This document shows, piece after piece, positions 19,432-30,398 of a stretch of 64,000 bases of DNA. The translations under genes were made by a program, and so were the position numbers. The notes under the pieces were generated by a model that ran no database searches, was not told the origin of the DNA, and was given only the letters and a program-made list of their open reading frames with translations. Every line of letters starts with the position of its first letter. The stretch's first letter is position 1. The stretch comes from Ascarosepion bandense (taxonomy: Eukaryota; Mollusca; Cephalopoda; Sepiida; Sepiidae), in assembly GCA_037127315.1 (NCBI GenBank), contig JBBBDQ010001453.1, positions 325,001 through 389,000 of the forward strand, read 5' to 3'.

Positions 19432-20286
19432 CTTTAAAGCATAGGTTCCCAACCTTTTTGCTGCGATTACCCCAAAATACAATTTCACTATTATCCATTA
19501 CCCCAATGAACAAATACCCATAATATAGGCAAAAGAAGTAATTATATTTTCATACATCAAAAGCAGACAAAGTTAATGGAAATTATTCAATACAATAGTA
19601 CCAATCTATAATAATCAGAGATTCTTAATGTGAATGTTGAGCTTGTATTGCCTGTGCCAGTTTATTTATTCTTGGCTTTGTGACTGGAAGGGCTATTTGG
19701 GCGTCTTTTGCCACGTTGGGTCTGCTACGTTTCTTGGTCTTCATTCCAAGGACAGTAGAAAAAGCTTGTTCACGTAGAAAAGTGGTTAAAAATCTTATGA
19801 GAATTTGTACTGCTCTAGAGGCTAGTGTTGGTATATCTTGCAGACTAGAGATCCAAATGGTATCTAGACCAGACTTGGTCTCAAACAAAAGCTTCCATGC
19901 ATTGTTCATCCTGAGTATGAGAAATTCTTCTTTTTCTGGATGGTCCTCATCAAGAATGAGATCTTCAATCTCAAGATATGGATTTCTTACCCATTCATTG
20001 TTGGAATTATTCAAGTTTGGAAAGTACTTACGTGAGTTTTCCAAGAGGCCATTTAAGTGATCACTGATGTCTGTCTTCATGTGGTTGAGGATGTTTTCAG
20101 AATTAACTTTATCAAGGAAGGCATCCAATGCAGAGAATTGTGCAAAAATTCCCTTTCCAATACGTCTGGTCCATAGTTCCAATTTCCCACAAAATGAAGC
20201 AGTTTTGTCCTGAAGTTCTCAAACCAAACATCCATTACCTTCAAAATATGGTAATTTACCCCAGCTTTGGGAACCATGGCTTTAAA
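19432..20286 (-). mobile_element. hAT DNA transposon, internally deleted, 8-bp TSD
   Basis: The element body is 19440-20278. It is flanked by the 8-bp direct repeat CTTTAAAG at 19432-19439 and 20279-20286; 8-bp duplication is diagnostic of hAT transposons. The ends read CATAGGTTCCCAACC and, inverted, CCATGGTTCCCAAAG, a typical hAT-style terminus. Only the C-terminal part of a transposase lies inside, so it depended on a full-length relative. Confidence 0.9.
19625..20277 (-). pseudogene. hAT transposase C-terminal fragment (ZBED/FAM200-like)
   Basis: The main frame (20182-19625) and its extension upstream give CGKLELWTRRIGKGIFAQF, then EWVRNPYLEIEDL, LLFETKSGLDTIWISSL, and the dimerisation block LIRFLTTFLREQAFSTVLG with KTKKRSRPNVAKD, ending KPRINKLAQAIQAQ. 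This matches the hAT C-terminal dimerisation region found in FAM200 and ZBED5-type proteins. The N-terminal BED finger and the catalytic DDE portion are missing. The open frame runs right into the terminal inverted repeat without an initiation codon. The frame is surprisingly intact for a dead fragment, with about 185 uninterrupted codons. Confidence 0.85.
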
Positions 20287-20433
20287 GTGTTCTACGGAGT
20301 ATTTTCAGAAGATTATCTGTAAAGAAATGTGCAACGCTCTGCTGTTCTTTGAACAAAAGATCTGAAGTCATATTTTCCAAGAAAAGAGATTTGGTTCAAC
20401 AAATGGAAGAGTGATAAGGATGGCTGAAGCATC

Positions 20434-20736
20434 ATTCAGTCAGTCAGTTAAATGCCATGCACGATACACGCTTGGGGAATCATGTCTCGAAAGCGATATG
20501 ACTGACTGGGCAGAAGATTATCCCGCAGTAGGTAGCCATTGCTTTCTGCGGTAGACTGGTTGCCGACCAAGGCTATAGAACCCAATCTGTCCTGTTATTT
20601 AACCCATAACTGGAAGGAAGAGACGGATTAATACCTTTCCCAAGGGTATTTGCGCGTAAGTGAATACAATGGATTCAACTGAAATTCAAACTTGGCTCCC
20701 CAGTTTCTCGTTCCGAGCTGATATCCACTTTACCAT
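20434..20736 (-). mobile_element. near full-length tRNA-derived SINE
   Basis: All parts of the main family are present on minus: tRNA-like head (ending at 'accatg' on plus 20736), core with 'cccttgggaaaggtattaat', the 'ctaccgcagaaagcaatggc' block, and a 3' tail of GACT repeats. The 3' stem-loop has a mutated arm (plus 'catgtctcgaaagcgatatg'). Confidence 0.85.
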
Positions 20737-20779
20737 GTTTTTTTTTAAGAGAAATCATTGATCAACAGAATTAAGGCTT

Positions 20780-22400
20780 CTCTTTTTTTTACCATTCATT
20801 TCGTTGTTAGTTTCCTTTCCTTTTCTTTCTTCACTTTGTTTTTTTCCATATCATCATTCTTTCTCATTTTTCCCATCTCTTTCTTTAAGTTTATTTCATT
20901 TTTACTGTTTCTTTTTCTTTTCTTTCTCTGCTTAGTTTTCATTTCTTTCTTTCTTCCCTTTCATCTTTCTATCTCTTGTCCTTTTCATTTCTTCCTTCTT
21001 TTCACCTCTTTCTTTCTTCCCTTTCATCTTTCTATCTCTTATCCTTTTCGTTTCTTCCTTCTCTTCATCTCTTTCTTTCTTCCCTTTCATCTTTCTATCT
21101 CATCCTTTTCGTTTCTTTCCTTCCTTTTCTTTTCACCTCTTTCTTTCTTCCTTTTCATCTTTCTATCTCTTGTCCTTTTCATTTCTTCCTTCTTTCTATC
21201 TCTTGTCCTTTTCATTTCTTCCTTCTTTTCACCTCTTTCTTTCTTCCCTTTCATCTTTCTATCTCTTGTCCTTTTCATTTCTTCCTTCTTTCTATCTCTT
21301 GTCCTTTTCATTTCTTCCTTCTTTTCACCTCTTTCTTTCTTCCCTTTCATCTTTCTATCTCTTGTCCTTTTCATTTCTTCCTTCTTTCTATCTCTTGTCC
21401 TTTTCATTTCTTCCTTCTTTTCACCTCTTTCTTTCTTCCCTTTCATCTTTCTATCTCTTGTCCTTTTCATTTCTTCCTTCTTTTCACCTCTTTCTTTCTT
21501 CCCTTTCATCTTTCTATCTCTTTTCCTTTTCATTTCTTCCTTCTTTCTATCTCTTGTCCTTTTCATTTCTTCCTTCTTTCTATCTCTTGTCCTTTTCATT
21601 TCTTCCTTCTTTCTATCTCTTGTCCTTTTCATTTCTTCCTTCTTTCTATCTCTTGTCCTTTTCATTTCTTCCTTCTTTCTATCTCTTGTCCTTTTCATTT
21701 CTTCCTTCTTTTCACCTCTTTCTTTCTTCCCTTTCATCTTTCTATCTCTTGTCCTTTTCATTTCTTCCTTCTTTCTATCTCTTGTCCTTTTCATTTCTTC
21801 CTTCTTTTCACCTCTTTCTTTCTTCCCTTTCATCTTTCTATCTCTTGTCCTTTTCATTTCTTCCTTCTTTTCACCTCTTTCTTTCTTCCCTTTCATCTTT
21901 CTATCTCTTGTCCTTTTCATTTCTTCCTTCTTTCTATCTCTTGTCCTTTTCATTTCTTCCTTCTTTTCACCTCTTTCTTTCTTCCCTTTCATCTTTCTAT
22001 CTCTTGTCCTTTTCATTTCTTCCTTCTTTCTATCTCTTGTCCTTTTCATTTCTTCCTTCTTTTCACCTCTTTCTTTCTTCCTTTTCATCTTTCTATCTCT
22101 TGTCCTTTTTATTTCTTCCTTCTTTCTATCTCTTGTCCTTTTCATTTCTTCCTTCTTTTCATCTTTTTTTTCTTCCCTTTCATGTTTCTATCTCTTGTCA
22201 TCTTCATTTTTTCCTTCTTTGCATCTCTTTCTTTCTTCTTTTTCATCTTTCTATCTCTTGTCCTTTTCATTTCTTTCTTCTTTTCATCTCTTTCTTTCTT
22301 CCCTTTCATCTTTCTATCTCTTGTCCTTTTCATTTCTTCCTTCTTTTTCATCTTTCTATCTCCCTTTTTCTTTCTTTCTTTATTTTCATCTCTTTTGATA
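20780..22400. repeat. pyrimidine-rich minisatellite with 33- and 63-bp units
   Basis: The plus strand is almost pure C/T for about 1.6 kb. A 33-bp unit ('tttctatctcttgtcctttt' plus 'catttcttccttc') alternates with a 63-bp unit made of the same 33 bases plus a 30-bp block ('ttttcacctctttctttctt' plus 'ccctttcatc'). Both lengths are multiples of three and lack the purines needed for plus-strand stops. That explains long open frames of 439-546 codons on plus and 352 on minus. The composition is pure low complexity, so I do not call these genes. Confidence 0.92.
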
Positions 22401-22409
22401 AATTAAGTT

Positions 22410-22778
22410 CATATCTACATTGCAATGCAAAACTTAATTTCAACCTAAACTCCAATCTAAATGTGAGAATTCTTTTCATCAAAGTATAACAATAAAAAAA
22501 ACTGATCTGCTTTATTAAATTTATTTTTCAATCAATGACATACACAGTAATTCATTCCAAAAATTGAAAGTACGTTTTTCATTCTATATTGTCCTCAATA
22601 AAAACCTGATTTTTACCACATAATTTTCATCTACTTGTATGAGAATGTTTGAATGTGTAATAAGAGAACAATCTACCCAAGTTTATCAATATGTTCATAG
22701 CCTGAGATATTTATTAACTGAATTTTTATCTGAAATATTCAGTATATTATGCTCAGTCTATAGAGAAGGCATGATAAA
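22410..22778. other. no gene seen
   Basis: The stretch is AT-rich with no recognisable family. Confidence 0.35.
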
Positions 22779-22779
22779 A

Positions 22780-22985
22780 TAATTGGTAGCAGTTCAGACT
22801 GAGAAATGAGAGAGCCAAGTTTGAATTCCAGTCGAGCTCATTTCATTCATTTACCTGCTAATATCCTTGGAAAAGGTATGAATATATCTCTTCTCCCCAC
22901 TCCATCTATGAGCAATTAGCAGAACAAGACTGGTTTCTATTGCCTTGGTTGGTAACGAGTCTAAGGGAAAGAAAACTGATTCAAA
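22780..22985 (+). mobile_element. tRNA-derived SINE variant, diverged
   Basis: Head ('gagagccaagtttgaattcc', with the B box), core ('ccttggaaaaggtatgaata') and 'ccttggttggtaac' are in the normal order. The 3' part is replaced by 'cctggagaggattgg', which suggests a sub-family with a different tail. Confidence 0.65.
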
Positions 22986-23285
22986 CCAGCCTGGAGAGGA
23001 TTGGCTCTGTCTTGCCTAAGACACACCACATTTACTGCAGCTATGACTTCAGTTACAGGACTCATGTTCATGATGTAACTTATATTCACTGCTGAATTAG
23101 GTGCATTGACATGGAAGAATATTATGTCAAAAAAGAAATGTTGTTAAGAATGGTATTTTATAATTAGGCCATGGATGATTGATGTATTTTATTATGTCTT
23201 CAATTGGCTTCATCATGACTTAAGTTTTTTCTTTTTGATGTTGTGAATCCCATGTGGGACGAGTGAGTATTTTTTGCAATAGTTA

Positions 23286-23343
23286 TATGAGAAGATTTGG
23301 TATGAGAAGATTTGGTATGAGAAGATTTGGTATGAGAAGCAGC
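23286..23343. repeat. 15-bp minisatellite, about 3.5 copies
   Basis: ATGAGAAGATTTGGT is repeated head to tail. It makes a MRRFG repeat in one frame, with nothing else to suggest a gene. Confidence 0.9.
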
Positions 23344-23434
23344 TGCTGTTTTACAGGATGCCTCTTCTATTTGGTACTTACCATGAGTTTTAAAGAGAGG
23401 TTATTTGGAACAGCTTCTTCCACCATGTTTCTCT

Positions 23435-23610
23435 ATCGACAAGTTCTGTTTTCCACAGAGGATGGTAATGGTAATATTAGCTATTTCTCTACAAGGAAAC
23501 ATTTGGCATTTACTGACTGAGTTGGAGAAATTGCTTTCTCTTGAAATTCATAAAATTTTTCTCGTAAAAGAACGTTTTAGGAAAACAGGTTTCTCAAGTC
23601 AAGATGCTTT
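23435..23610. mobile_element. relative of the piggyBac-type MITE interior
   Basis: 'ctacaaggaaacatttggca', 'tttactgactgag', 'cttgaaattcataaaa' and 'tttctcaag' follow the same order as inside the MITEs at 6.23 and 38.13 kb. The MITE termini are absent and the sequence continues differently on both sides. This may be the parent element from which the MITE interior came. Confidence 0.55.
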
Positions 23611-24118
23611 TATCATTCTTTCCAGATTTGATGGGAGGTTTCCTTCCTACCTTTTTATTTGAAGTTTTGTGGAATGTTAACATCTTGATTGTTATTTTCT
23701 TTTCGAGTTACATATGCTATAAAATTTTAGTTGTTGCTGCTGTTGGTAGTCATCAAGTGATAAGGTTTCTATTGTTTGTTACAGATCTTTGTGATTCTGT
23801 GATGATTTTCTGTTCAAGATCATTCATATCCCAACTATGAATACCTCATCATAGCCCCATAGTCATCAAAATAGCCACCCCCTATCATTGGCCTCAGGAG
23901 GAAAAGCAGAATCATTGTCTTCTATTCGTAAACTTACTTGGTATGTGATATGGAATGTTTAAATAGTCAGTGCCCATCTCATCACGTCTGTTTGCAAATG
24001 TGCAGGGTATAGTCTAGGAAAAGATTAAATAGACTGGGGCTCACTTTTCTCCCCTTGTTATAATCCTGATGAGGTTTGAAATTCTGTATTGAGGTCCTCA
24101 TCAGACATGTAAGATTCT
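23611..24118. other. no gene seen
   Basis: Short open frames, including 23604-23840, are hydrophobic but match nothing I recognise. Confidence 0.3.
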
Positions 24119-24119
24119 G

Positions 24120-24360
24120 TAGATTGATAAAGTTTCTCTATTTGACTGATTCATTCAATTGATTCGATGTTTGAAAGGTAATTTCTAATGAATGAGAAGA
24201 GCAAGTCTCTATTTATGTGATCATATACTGCTGTGAGGTCAACAAGGCTCAACATTTTCCTTTTAGAATAGTAAGCAATTTCTTGGAGATGTTTGATGAC
24301 ATATGTGTCATCTTTGCATCCCTTTCCAGAACAAAAACCAAATTGGGTCAAGAAAAGTAG
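24120..24360 (-). pseudogene. non-LTR RT fragment, third LINE family
   Basis: The 66-codon frame reads QFGFCSGKGCKDDTYVIKHL, then SLVDLTAVYDHINRDLLF. These are the RT 'GFR.GKGT.DA' and 'VDLTKAYDxxNR' motifs of an APE-type LINE. The lysine before the YD pair and the FR pair are altered. The sequence differs from family 1 (QYGFRYARSTAD), so it is a separate family. Confidence 0.8.
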
Positions 24361-24412
24361 ACTTTCCTAAAACAATGGGAGACTAGTTAATATAATGTAT
24401 GTTCATACGCAG

Positions 24413-24682
24413 TAGATTCAATTGAGAGACCTCCAGTTGAATTCCTTGCATTCACTTACGCGCAAATACCCTTGGGAAAGGTATTAATCCATCTCTTCCC
24501 TCCAGTTATGGGTTAAATAATAGGACAGATTGCGTTCTATAGCCTTGGTCGGCAACCAGTCTCCCACAGAAAGTAATGGCAACCTACTGCGGGATAATCT
24601 TCTGCCCAGTCAGTCATGTCTCTTTCGAGACATGATCGCCCAAGCGTGTATCACGTATGGCACTTAACTGACTGACTGTAGG
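24413..24682 (+). mobile_element. tRNA-derived SINE, head partly missing
   Basis: The core, middle block and 3' end are complete and match the other copies closely. The 3' stem-loop is perfect: TCATGTCTC, loop TTTC, GAGACATGA (24622-24643). It ends in ACTGACTG repeats. Confidence 0.85.
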
Positions 24683-24789
24683 TGCGATGATCTTCAGGGC
24701 TACTTTTTTGTTTCTATAATGAATTAATGCGTGATAGACCTCACTTTTTTCTGATTCCAGAATTCTTTCATAAAATAGAGGAACTTGTT

Positions 24790-25360
24790 ATTGAATTCAG
24801 GAAGAAAGTAAGCTAGTTTCAAAAATTCAGTTTTAATGTCAAGTGCAGGTCCAGAAATTTAAATGCCTTGGAAGTGTTCTAAAAGAGGACAATAAGTGTG
24901 ACACTGAGATTGGAAGTCAAATTGGCATGGCCAAGGACGCATTCCAGAAGCTGATTAGAGTATTGAGTGACAGGAAAATTTCACTAGAAATAAAGAAATT
25001 AGTGAATTACTATTTTCTCAAATATGGCAATTAATGTTGGACCATCTTCTCAAAGATGAAGGAAAGACTCAAAGCAAACAAAACAATTCTACAAAAAAAT
25101 GCTGAGGATGCTATGGACCAAATATGTTAGCAACAATGAGGTTCTGGAAAGGATGGAAATGAAAAGGAAACTAATATTTAATATTAGGAAAAGACAGCTG
25201 AAGTTTTTGGGACATATGAGAAAAGTGGGCTTAGAAAATCTGATACTCACAGATTGGATCAGAGAGAATAGATGGGGAAAAGCAATGCATGATATTTTTG
25301 ATAGGCTTGAGCAAATGAAAACAAGCTCTCCTACCATTCTGAAGAGGAGATTTTGATCTT
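24790..25360 (+). pseudogene. LINE family 2, region from after RT to C-terminus
   Basis: This is the longest copy of the family-2 coding end. One frame reads QKFKCLGSVLKEDNKCDTEI, then GMAKDAFQKLIRVLSDRKIS. After a shift near 25030 a second frame (25099-25356) reads MLRMLWTKYVSNNEVLERME, KRKLIFNIRKRQLKFLGHM and GLENLILTDWIRENRWGKAM. The function is retrotransposon mobilisation; the terminal segment is likely a nucleic-acid-binding tail. Frameshifts and missing RT show it is dead. Confidence 0.85.
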
Positions 25361-25439
25361 GAAATATTAATGAATAATAAATAGGTAATACCTAACACCT
25401 TTTTTACTTTCTTTTATTTTACTAAACGCATTGTGATAG

Positions 25440-25542
25440 CCTTCAAGACCTACCCATATCTTCTTCTATGTGTCATCTCCCTTCATGATATGGCACATAG
25501 AAGAAGATGCTTTATTTTTCCTACATCGTCGTCTTGCGGCCA
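25440..25542. repeat. small inverted pair of LINE family 2 termini
   Basis: 'tatcttcttctatgtgtcat' is followed by its near complement, 'atgatatggcacatagaaga', after eight bases. 'gcacatagaagaa' is the extreme 3' end of LINE family 2 (see 48.02 kb), so two ends lie back to back. Confidence 0.55.
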
Positions 25543-25997
25543 TTGACTGAGATAGAACTCACTACACCCCTCCAGTATTCCCTGCGCATTTGGAACCCTG
25601 GCACAGTTTTGCAGCGAAATTTATAATCTTGTCAAATAGCTGAATACTTGATGCTTTGCCAGGGCTACCAAGGGTGTTTTTTATTGTGACACCAACACTA
25701 GATGGGTTGCTTACAGGCCCCATCCTGTTATTTAACCCATAACTGGAGGGAAGTGATGGATTAATATCTTTCCCAAGGGTACTAGCGCTGAAGTGAATGC
25801 AGGGTACTCAACTGGAATTCGAACTTGGCTCACTGATTTCTCTTTCCAAGCCGATATTTACTGCGCCACAATGCACATCCATCACTAAACGATTACAGCG
25901 AGTGGTATTCCCAAGTGTTCACTCATCTAAGTACTGACCAGGCTCACGTTGCTTAACTTCAGTGATCGAACGAGAACTGGTGTATTCAACGTGATAT
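25543..25997 (-). mobile_element. composite 5S + tRNA SINE, best copy
   Basis: On minus the order is: 5S-like head ('gatcactgaagttaagcaac', 'ctggtcagtacttagatgag', 'gggaatacca'); tRNA-like head ('gtggcgcagtaaatat', B box 'agttcgaattcc'); shared core ('cccttgggaaagatattaat', 'ccagttatgggttaaataac'); family-specific tail ('gtgccagggttccaaatgcg', 'ggggtgtagtgagttctatc'). It is well aligned with 782-1245 from end to end, proving a stable composite. Both heads carry recognisable internal pol III promoter elements. Confidence 0.87.
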
Positions 25998-25999
25998 GC

Positions 26000-27540
26000 T
26001 GTCAGCTAATTTTTCCTTAGTTTTTCAATAGCTTTCATCATCAGTAGATTCATTATTGTTTATGCCTAGGGACGGGATTTATAATGGTTATAGGAATATT
26101 GGTATATGTTTTATTTCTGCCAGCATCTTAAATGTTGTCTGATCAGGGTTGAAATGTGACTTGATAGTGTTTTTTTGGGATCAGGACATTAATCATTTTG
26201 GGATCAGGTTCATTAATTTAATTTCCAATTTTCTGGAATTAATGTTTCCTCAAAGAATTAATGTTTCCGACAACATATCAGATGCATGGGTGTATCAGAC
26301 ACACCCCGATTTCAGTAGGGCAAATCATGAAAAATTAGTAATTAATAAAATTAGTAATATTATTAGTAAATTGTACAGCCTAGGCTAAATTTATGAGGTA
26401 TGATTTCGGTTAAACAAGCCATGATTATAATTAAATGAAAAAAATTAGGAAAAAAGAATACCAGCTTATAAAAAGTTTATAACTAAAGGTAAAAAAAATA
26501 AAAATAAAAATCAAGCAATTTTTACAAAATTTTTTAAACAGTACTATTCCAATTAAAATTTTATTTATCTTCAAATCCATAAAATTTGTTGTCTTTGTTA
26601 TCAAAACTCTGATATTTATTTTCAATACTGCTATCGTTTAAGTTTCTCTAAAGTCTAATCTAATAATAGGAGTTGCCAAGTAGCTGTTTTTGGGTGACTA
26701 TCGCGAATTTGAAACCTGCATATGTCATAAGATGCAAAGGAATTTTAAGATATTTCAGTAAAAAAAGATGTATGCCATCAAATACAGTAGTTTTTTTTTT
26801 TCTATGTTGTTTGTTGTTTTTCCTTGTATTATTGTCATTTTTCCTTGGAATGCCTTTTTGTTGAAGGTGTCTCTCTTTGTCGTTGCCCTCTTTGGAAATT
26901 ATGCCAGCCACTCTATAAAAGAGGACAGAAAAAACATATTGATGAAATATAACAGACAGTGCCAGTTAAAGTATGACTAATAGTTTCACATAAAAAAAAA
27001 TTTGTCATCCCAAAGGAGTATCCTCTCCTACCCTACTTTATTTCTTCTTGGCAATATGCGACCAAATCATTAGACTGATGTTTGAAGACAGAATGTTAGG
27101 CATTACACTTTAGATCCAAGAGTGTGATAAACAGTTTTCAGCAGCCTGATCTACTTTTCAAAATATCAGCATTTCTCTATTTTCATTTTTTATTTATTTA
27201 TTTTTTTTCTTGAAGAGTTAAAGAAACTGTGTTGAACTGAAGAGTAAATATTTGTTGGATAGAATGTGTTTTATGGTTTTTGGTCATTTCCTTTCTGAAC
27301 AGTCTAAGAATTTTTCAGCAACTCTTTATAGTTAGTACAACAGCTGGATAAGACATCAAACACAAGACTTCAACAGGGTTCATTCCATGGAGAATACCAA
27401 TAACAAATGGGTAGGTTATCTAGCCTTTCATCGGAATGACACGTCAACCATCAGAGTTCATTCAAATGAAAAATAATGACTTAAACTGATAGGCCTGCAC
27501 ATAAAAAAAATTAAGATATTTTTTTTTAATTTTTGTAGAT
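26000..27540. other. no gene seen; AT-rich
   Basis: A short direct repeat, 'gggatcagg(a/t)', lies near 26178-26215. Open frames at 26149-26388, 26660-26911 and 26768-26980 have no family features. T and A runs are frequent. Confidence 0.35.
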
Positions 27541-27544
27541 TAAC

Positions 27545-27780
27545 ATTTAATACACCTTTCCCCAGTTATGATATCCTGTACGATCACCAAAGTTAAGCAA
27601 CATTGATCCTGTTCTGTACCTAGATGGGTGAAACTTTGGAAATTCCAGGTGGTATAATGGATAATGGCTTGGAATTGTTGATTGGATAGCTGGATTCCAA
27701 TCCCCATTGATTTTGTGATATTCACTTTAGGGAAGGTATAAATCCACCTCTTTTCCTCCAACTATAGATTCATTAGTAAA
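27545..27780 (+). mobile_element. composite 5S + tRNA SINE, diverged, plus strand
   Basis: A 5S-like head ('cgatcaccaaagttaagcaa', 'gtacctagatgggtgaaa') is followed by a tRNA-like head ('aggtggtataatggataatg', 'tggattccaatcc') and a core remnant ('agggaaggtataaatccacc'). It shows the same architecture as the other composites in the opposite orientation, so the family has inserted independently on both strands. Confidence 0.7.
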
Positions 27781-27939
27781 ATGTATCAATAAAAAATTCT
27801 TACAATCTAAAAATATTTTCTGGCTTTAAATAACTTGCAAAGGTTTGATAAACTTTAAAAAACAAATCAATCCCCACCATTTGTCAGAATTAAAAATTAT
27901 TGATTTAAAAACAATCATTTTAAATATGTATGTATGTAT

Positions 27940-28235
27940 GTATGTATATAACAGATCACTGCACCATGACACACAAACAGGAAAACCCAGTCCTGGCTAT
28001 CAGGCAATTTCTGTGACCACATCACCCCTTACATCTGACCCCCTAATTTTCCAGGCTAAAACCATCTTAATTATTATATGTGAGACCAACCAGAAGAGAT
28101 GCAGTAGATTTTGAAGTTGTCTGGGGTTGTCTTAGAATTTTATTAAATAATTTTAGCTTTTGCTATTTTGAGATATTTTTGTGTGATTTTGGTAAATATA
28201 TTTGTTAAAATAAGATGTCAGTGTTATTTTGAAAT
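27940..28235 (+). pseudogene. mariner transposase C-terminal fragment
   Basis: The sequence aligns with the mariner at 63.47-63.87 kb. It keeps the part encoding the CHTxxxxQSWL-like motif ('ccatgacacacaaacaggaa'), the region of 'cccctaattttccaggc', and the 3' flank 'gtgattttggtaaatatatt' through 'gatgtcagtgttatttt'. The C-terminal third is deleted and the frame is broken. Confidence 0.7.
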
Positions 28236-28239
28236 CCTC

Positions 28240-28592
28240 GTTCAATTAAATTCTAAACCAGCATTATAGTCTGTTTGCAGTAGGTGTAGAATTTTTTTTT
28301 TATTGTTAGAACTGAATATATTTAAAAAATGGACAAGATTCCATTTGTAGTATGAAAATTATATCAAGTGCTTTCTTTTCAGTTTGACTATAGAACTTTA
28401 TTAGTGCTCTTATGCTGTATTTGACACTACTATTACCTGTCTCTGCAGATTGTAATGTGTCAGTGATAACTCTGAAGTTAGTAGGTTTTTAATTCCCACA
28501 AAAGCTTTTTTGACATTTTACTGACCAGTTCCATTTTGCAACCTTCTTAAATTATTCAGAGTTGATCAAAATTTGTACTTACCTGGCATATA
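28240..28592. other. no gene seen
   Basis: The stretch is AT-rich and of unique appearance. Confidence 0.35.
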
Positions 28593-28594
28593 AA

Positions 28595-29307
28595 TCTAAA
28601 CTTATTTATAAATGGAACTTTGTCTGTGTGTGTGTGTGTTACCTATAGACTCCAAAATGGCTGAACTGATCTTCTTGAAAATTTACACAGTTGTACTATA
28701 AGCATCTGCGAGTGTTCTTAGCTAGGCTTTGTGTCGAGGTACCCCTGATAAATATCAATAAAAAAAAATCAGGTTACAGAAGGAGTGGCCCGATTTTAAT
28801 CAAATTTGATACACTTTTAGGCAAAGACATAAGAAACGATATTCAGAAGTTTCAAGGTTGCAGTTCTTACAATAGTGCAGAAAATCAATTTTATATATAT
28901 ATATATATATATAATATAAGGCAAAATGTTTGTGTGTGTGTGTCTGTTTATCTGCCTGTATGTCTGGATTTTTTCAGCCCTTTTATGTTAGTTTTTGCTT
29001 CGGGTTTGGCTCTAAGTAGGTATAATTGTAGTTCTTAGTCTCAGCCATGATACCATTTACTCAGAGGACTTATTTAGCCTTCAAAATTCAGTTTACGATG
29101 AAAAAAACTTATTTGATATCGATACCAGGAAATCAAAATTTGACTTATATCCATTCATTTTTCTTTCAGTCTACAGTTTCGCTTTAACTGGAAACAGCTA
29201 TTGCTTTTTAGTCTTTCGTACCAACATTCAAAGAGTCTGAGCTCAAGGACCATGGATTAGTTTTAAAGCTTTCATGACACCCGAGCAACGCCGGGCTATA
29301 CTACTAG
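28595..29307 (+). mobile_element. non-autonomous Helitron, complete
   Basis: It starts TCTAAACTTATTTATAAATG after an A and ends 'gagcaacgccgggctatactaCTAG' (read in two parts: gagcaacgccggg, ctatactactag) before T. That fits the Helitron TC...CTRR rule and A|T insertion. The hairpin CCCGAGCAACGCCGGG precedes the end. Internal (GT)n near the 5' end and (TA)n at about 28893 are shared with other copies. It carries no coding sequence. Confidence 0.87.
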
Positions 29308-29329
29308 TATTGTAATATATTGCTTATCA

Positions 29330-29795
29330 TCAAATTTGTCAGGAGAGTTATGGCACTTGATTCTTCTTGCTTTTTTGTAGATTAACTGACCTAAATGTTC
29401 AATCTTATCCAAAAAGAACTGAGATTTCTATTCATAGAGTTTGAAATACTTGCTACATCAGTTTTACTTGCTGTGTTCATAGCGCACTAAATAAGTATTT
29501 CATCTATGTAAGCAATGGCACCGTCTGGTCAGGACCATATCCATTATTTATTGGTAAATACCTGAAGCTGCTTTAGCACCGAAGAGTAATCTTTTAAACT
29601 TGAAGAGTCTTTTATGTGTATTAATAGTTAAATATTTCTGGTATCCCTCATTCACTATGATTTGAAGATATGCCTCAAACAGGTTAGTTTCTGAAAAAGA
29701 TTTCATTTGGAAAATATAACCTCTAGAGTTGATAGGGGTCATACATAGGGGAGGAGACAGTCTTTCAATCCAGTTGAAAAATCTAAATCTAATCT
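29330..29795 (-). pseudogene. Ty3/gypsy RT, downstream part
   Basis: On minus, FSTGLKDCLLPY is followed (with stops and shifts) by IFQMKSFSETNLFEAYLQI, VNEGYQKYLTINTHKRLFKF and LLFGAKAASGIYQ, then MDKVL and, after a gap, FFLDKIEHLGQLIYKK. These are consecutive RT motifs of Ty3/gypsy elements of the Mag/K02A2.6 type; the catalytic YxDD is lost. It continues from 30575-31205, from which it is separated by a Helitron. Confidence 0.85.
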
Positions 29796-29797
29796 AA

Positions 29798-29823
29798 TCT
29801 AAACTTATTTATAAATGGAACTT

Positions 29824-29868
<45 letters not shown>

Positions 29869-30119
29869 GTTACCTATAGACTCCAAAACGGCTGAACCGA
29901 TTTTCTTGAAAATTTACAGAGTTGTACTATAAGCGTCTGCGAGTGTTCTTAGCTAGGTTTTGTGTCGAGGTACCCCAATAAATATCGATAATCAAAAAAA
30001 TCGGCTTATAGAAGGAGTGGTCCGATTTTAATCAAATTTGATACACTTATAGGCAAAGACATAAGAAACGATATTCAGAAGTTTCAAGGTTGCAGTTCTT
30101 ACAATAGTGCAGAAAATCG

Positions 30120-30169
<50 letters not shown>

Positions 30170-30349
30170 GCAAGATGTTTGTGTCTGTGTCTGTTTATCT
30201 GTCTGTATGTCCTTTATACAAATTCACAATTTCTATCCAATTCTCACTAAACTTCACACAAATATTCTTTAGGCTGAGTCTGAGCTCCAGGACCATGGAT
30301 AAGTTTTAAAGTTTTCATTACACCCTAGCAACGCGGGGCTATACTGCTA

Positions 30350-30398
<49 letters not shown>

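Noticed and set aside
20758..22489. Open frames of 352-546 codons on both strands as genes
   Set aside because: They come from pyrimidine-only 33/63-bp repeats whose length is a multiple of three; there is no domain, no start context and no codon structure.
23604..23840. Small membrane protein gene
   Set aside because: Hydrophobicity reflects T-rich DNA; there is no family match, splice context or repeat-free flank to support it.
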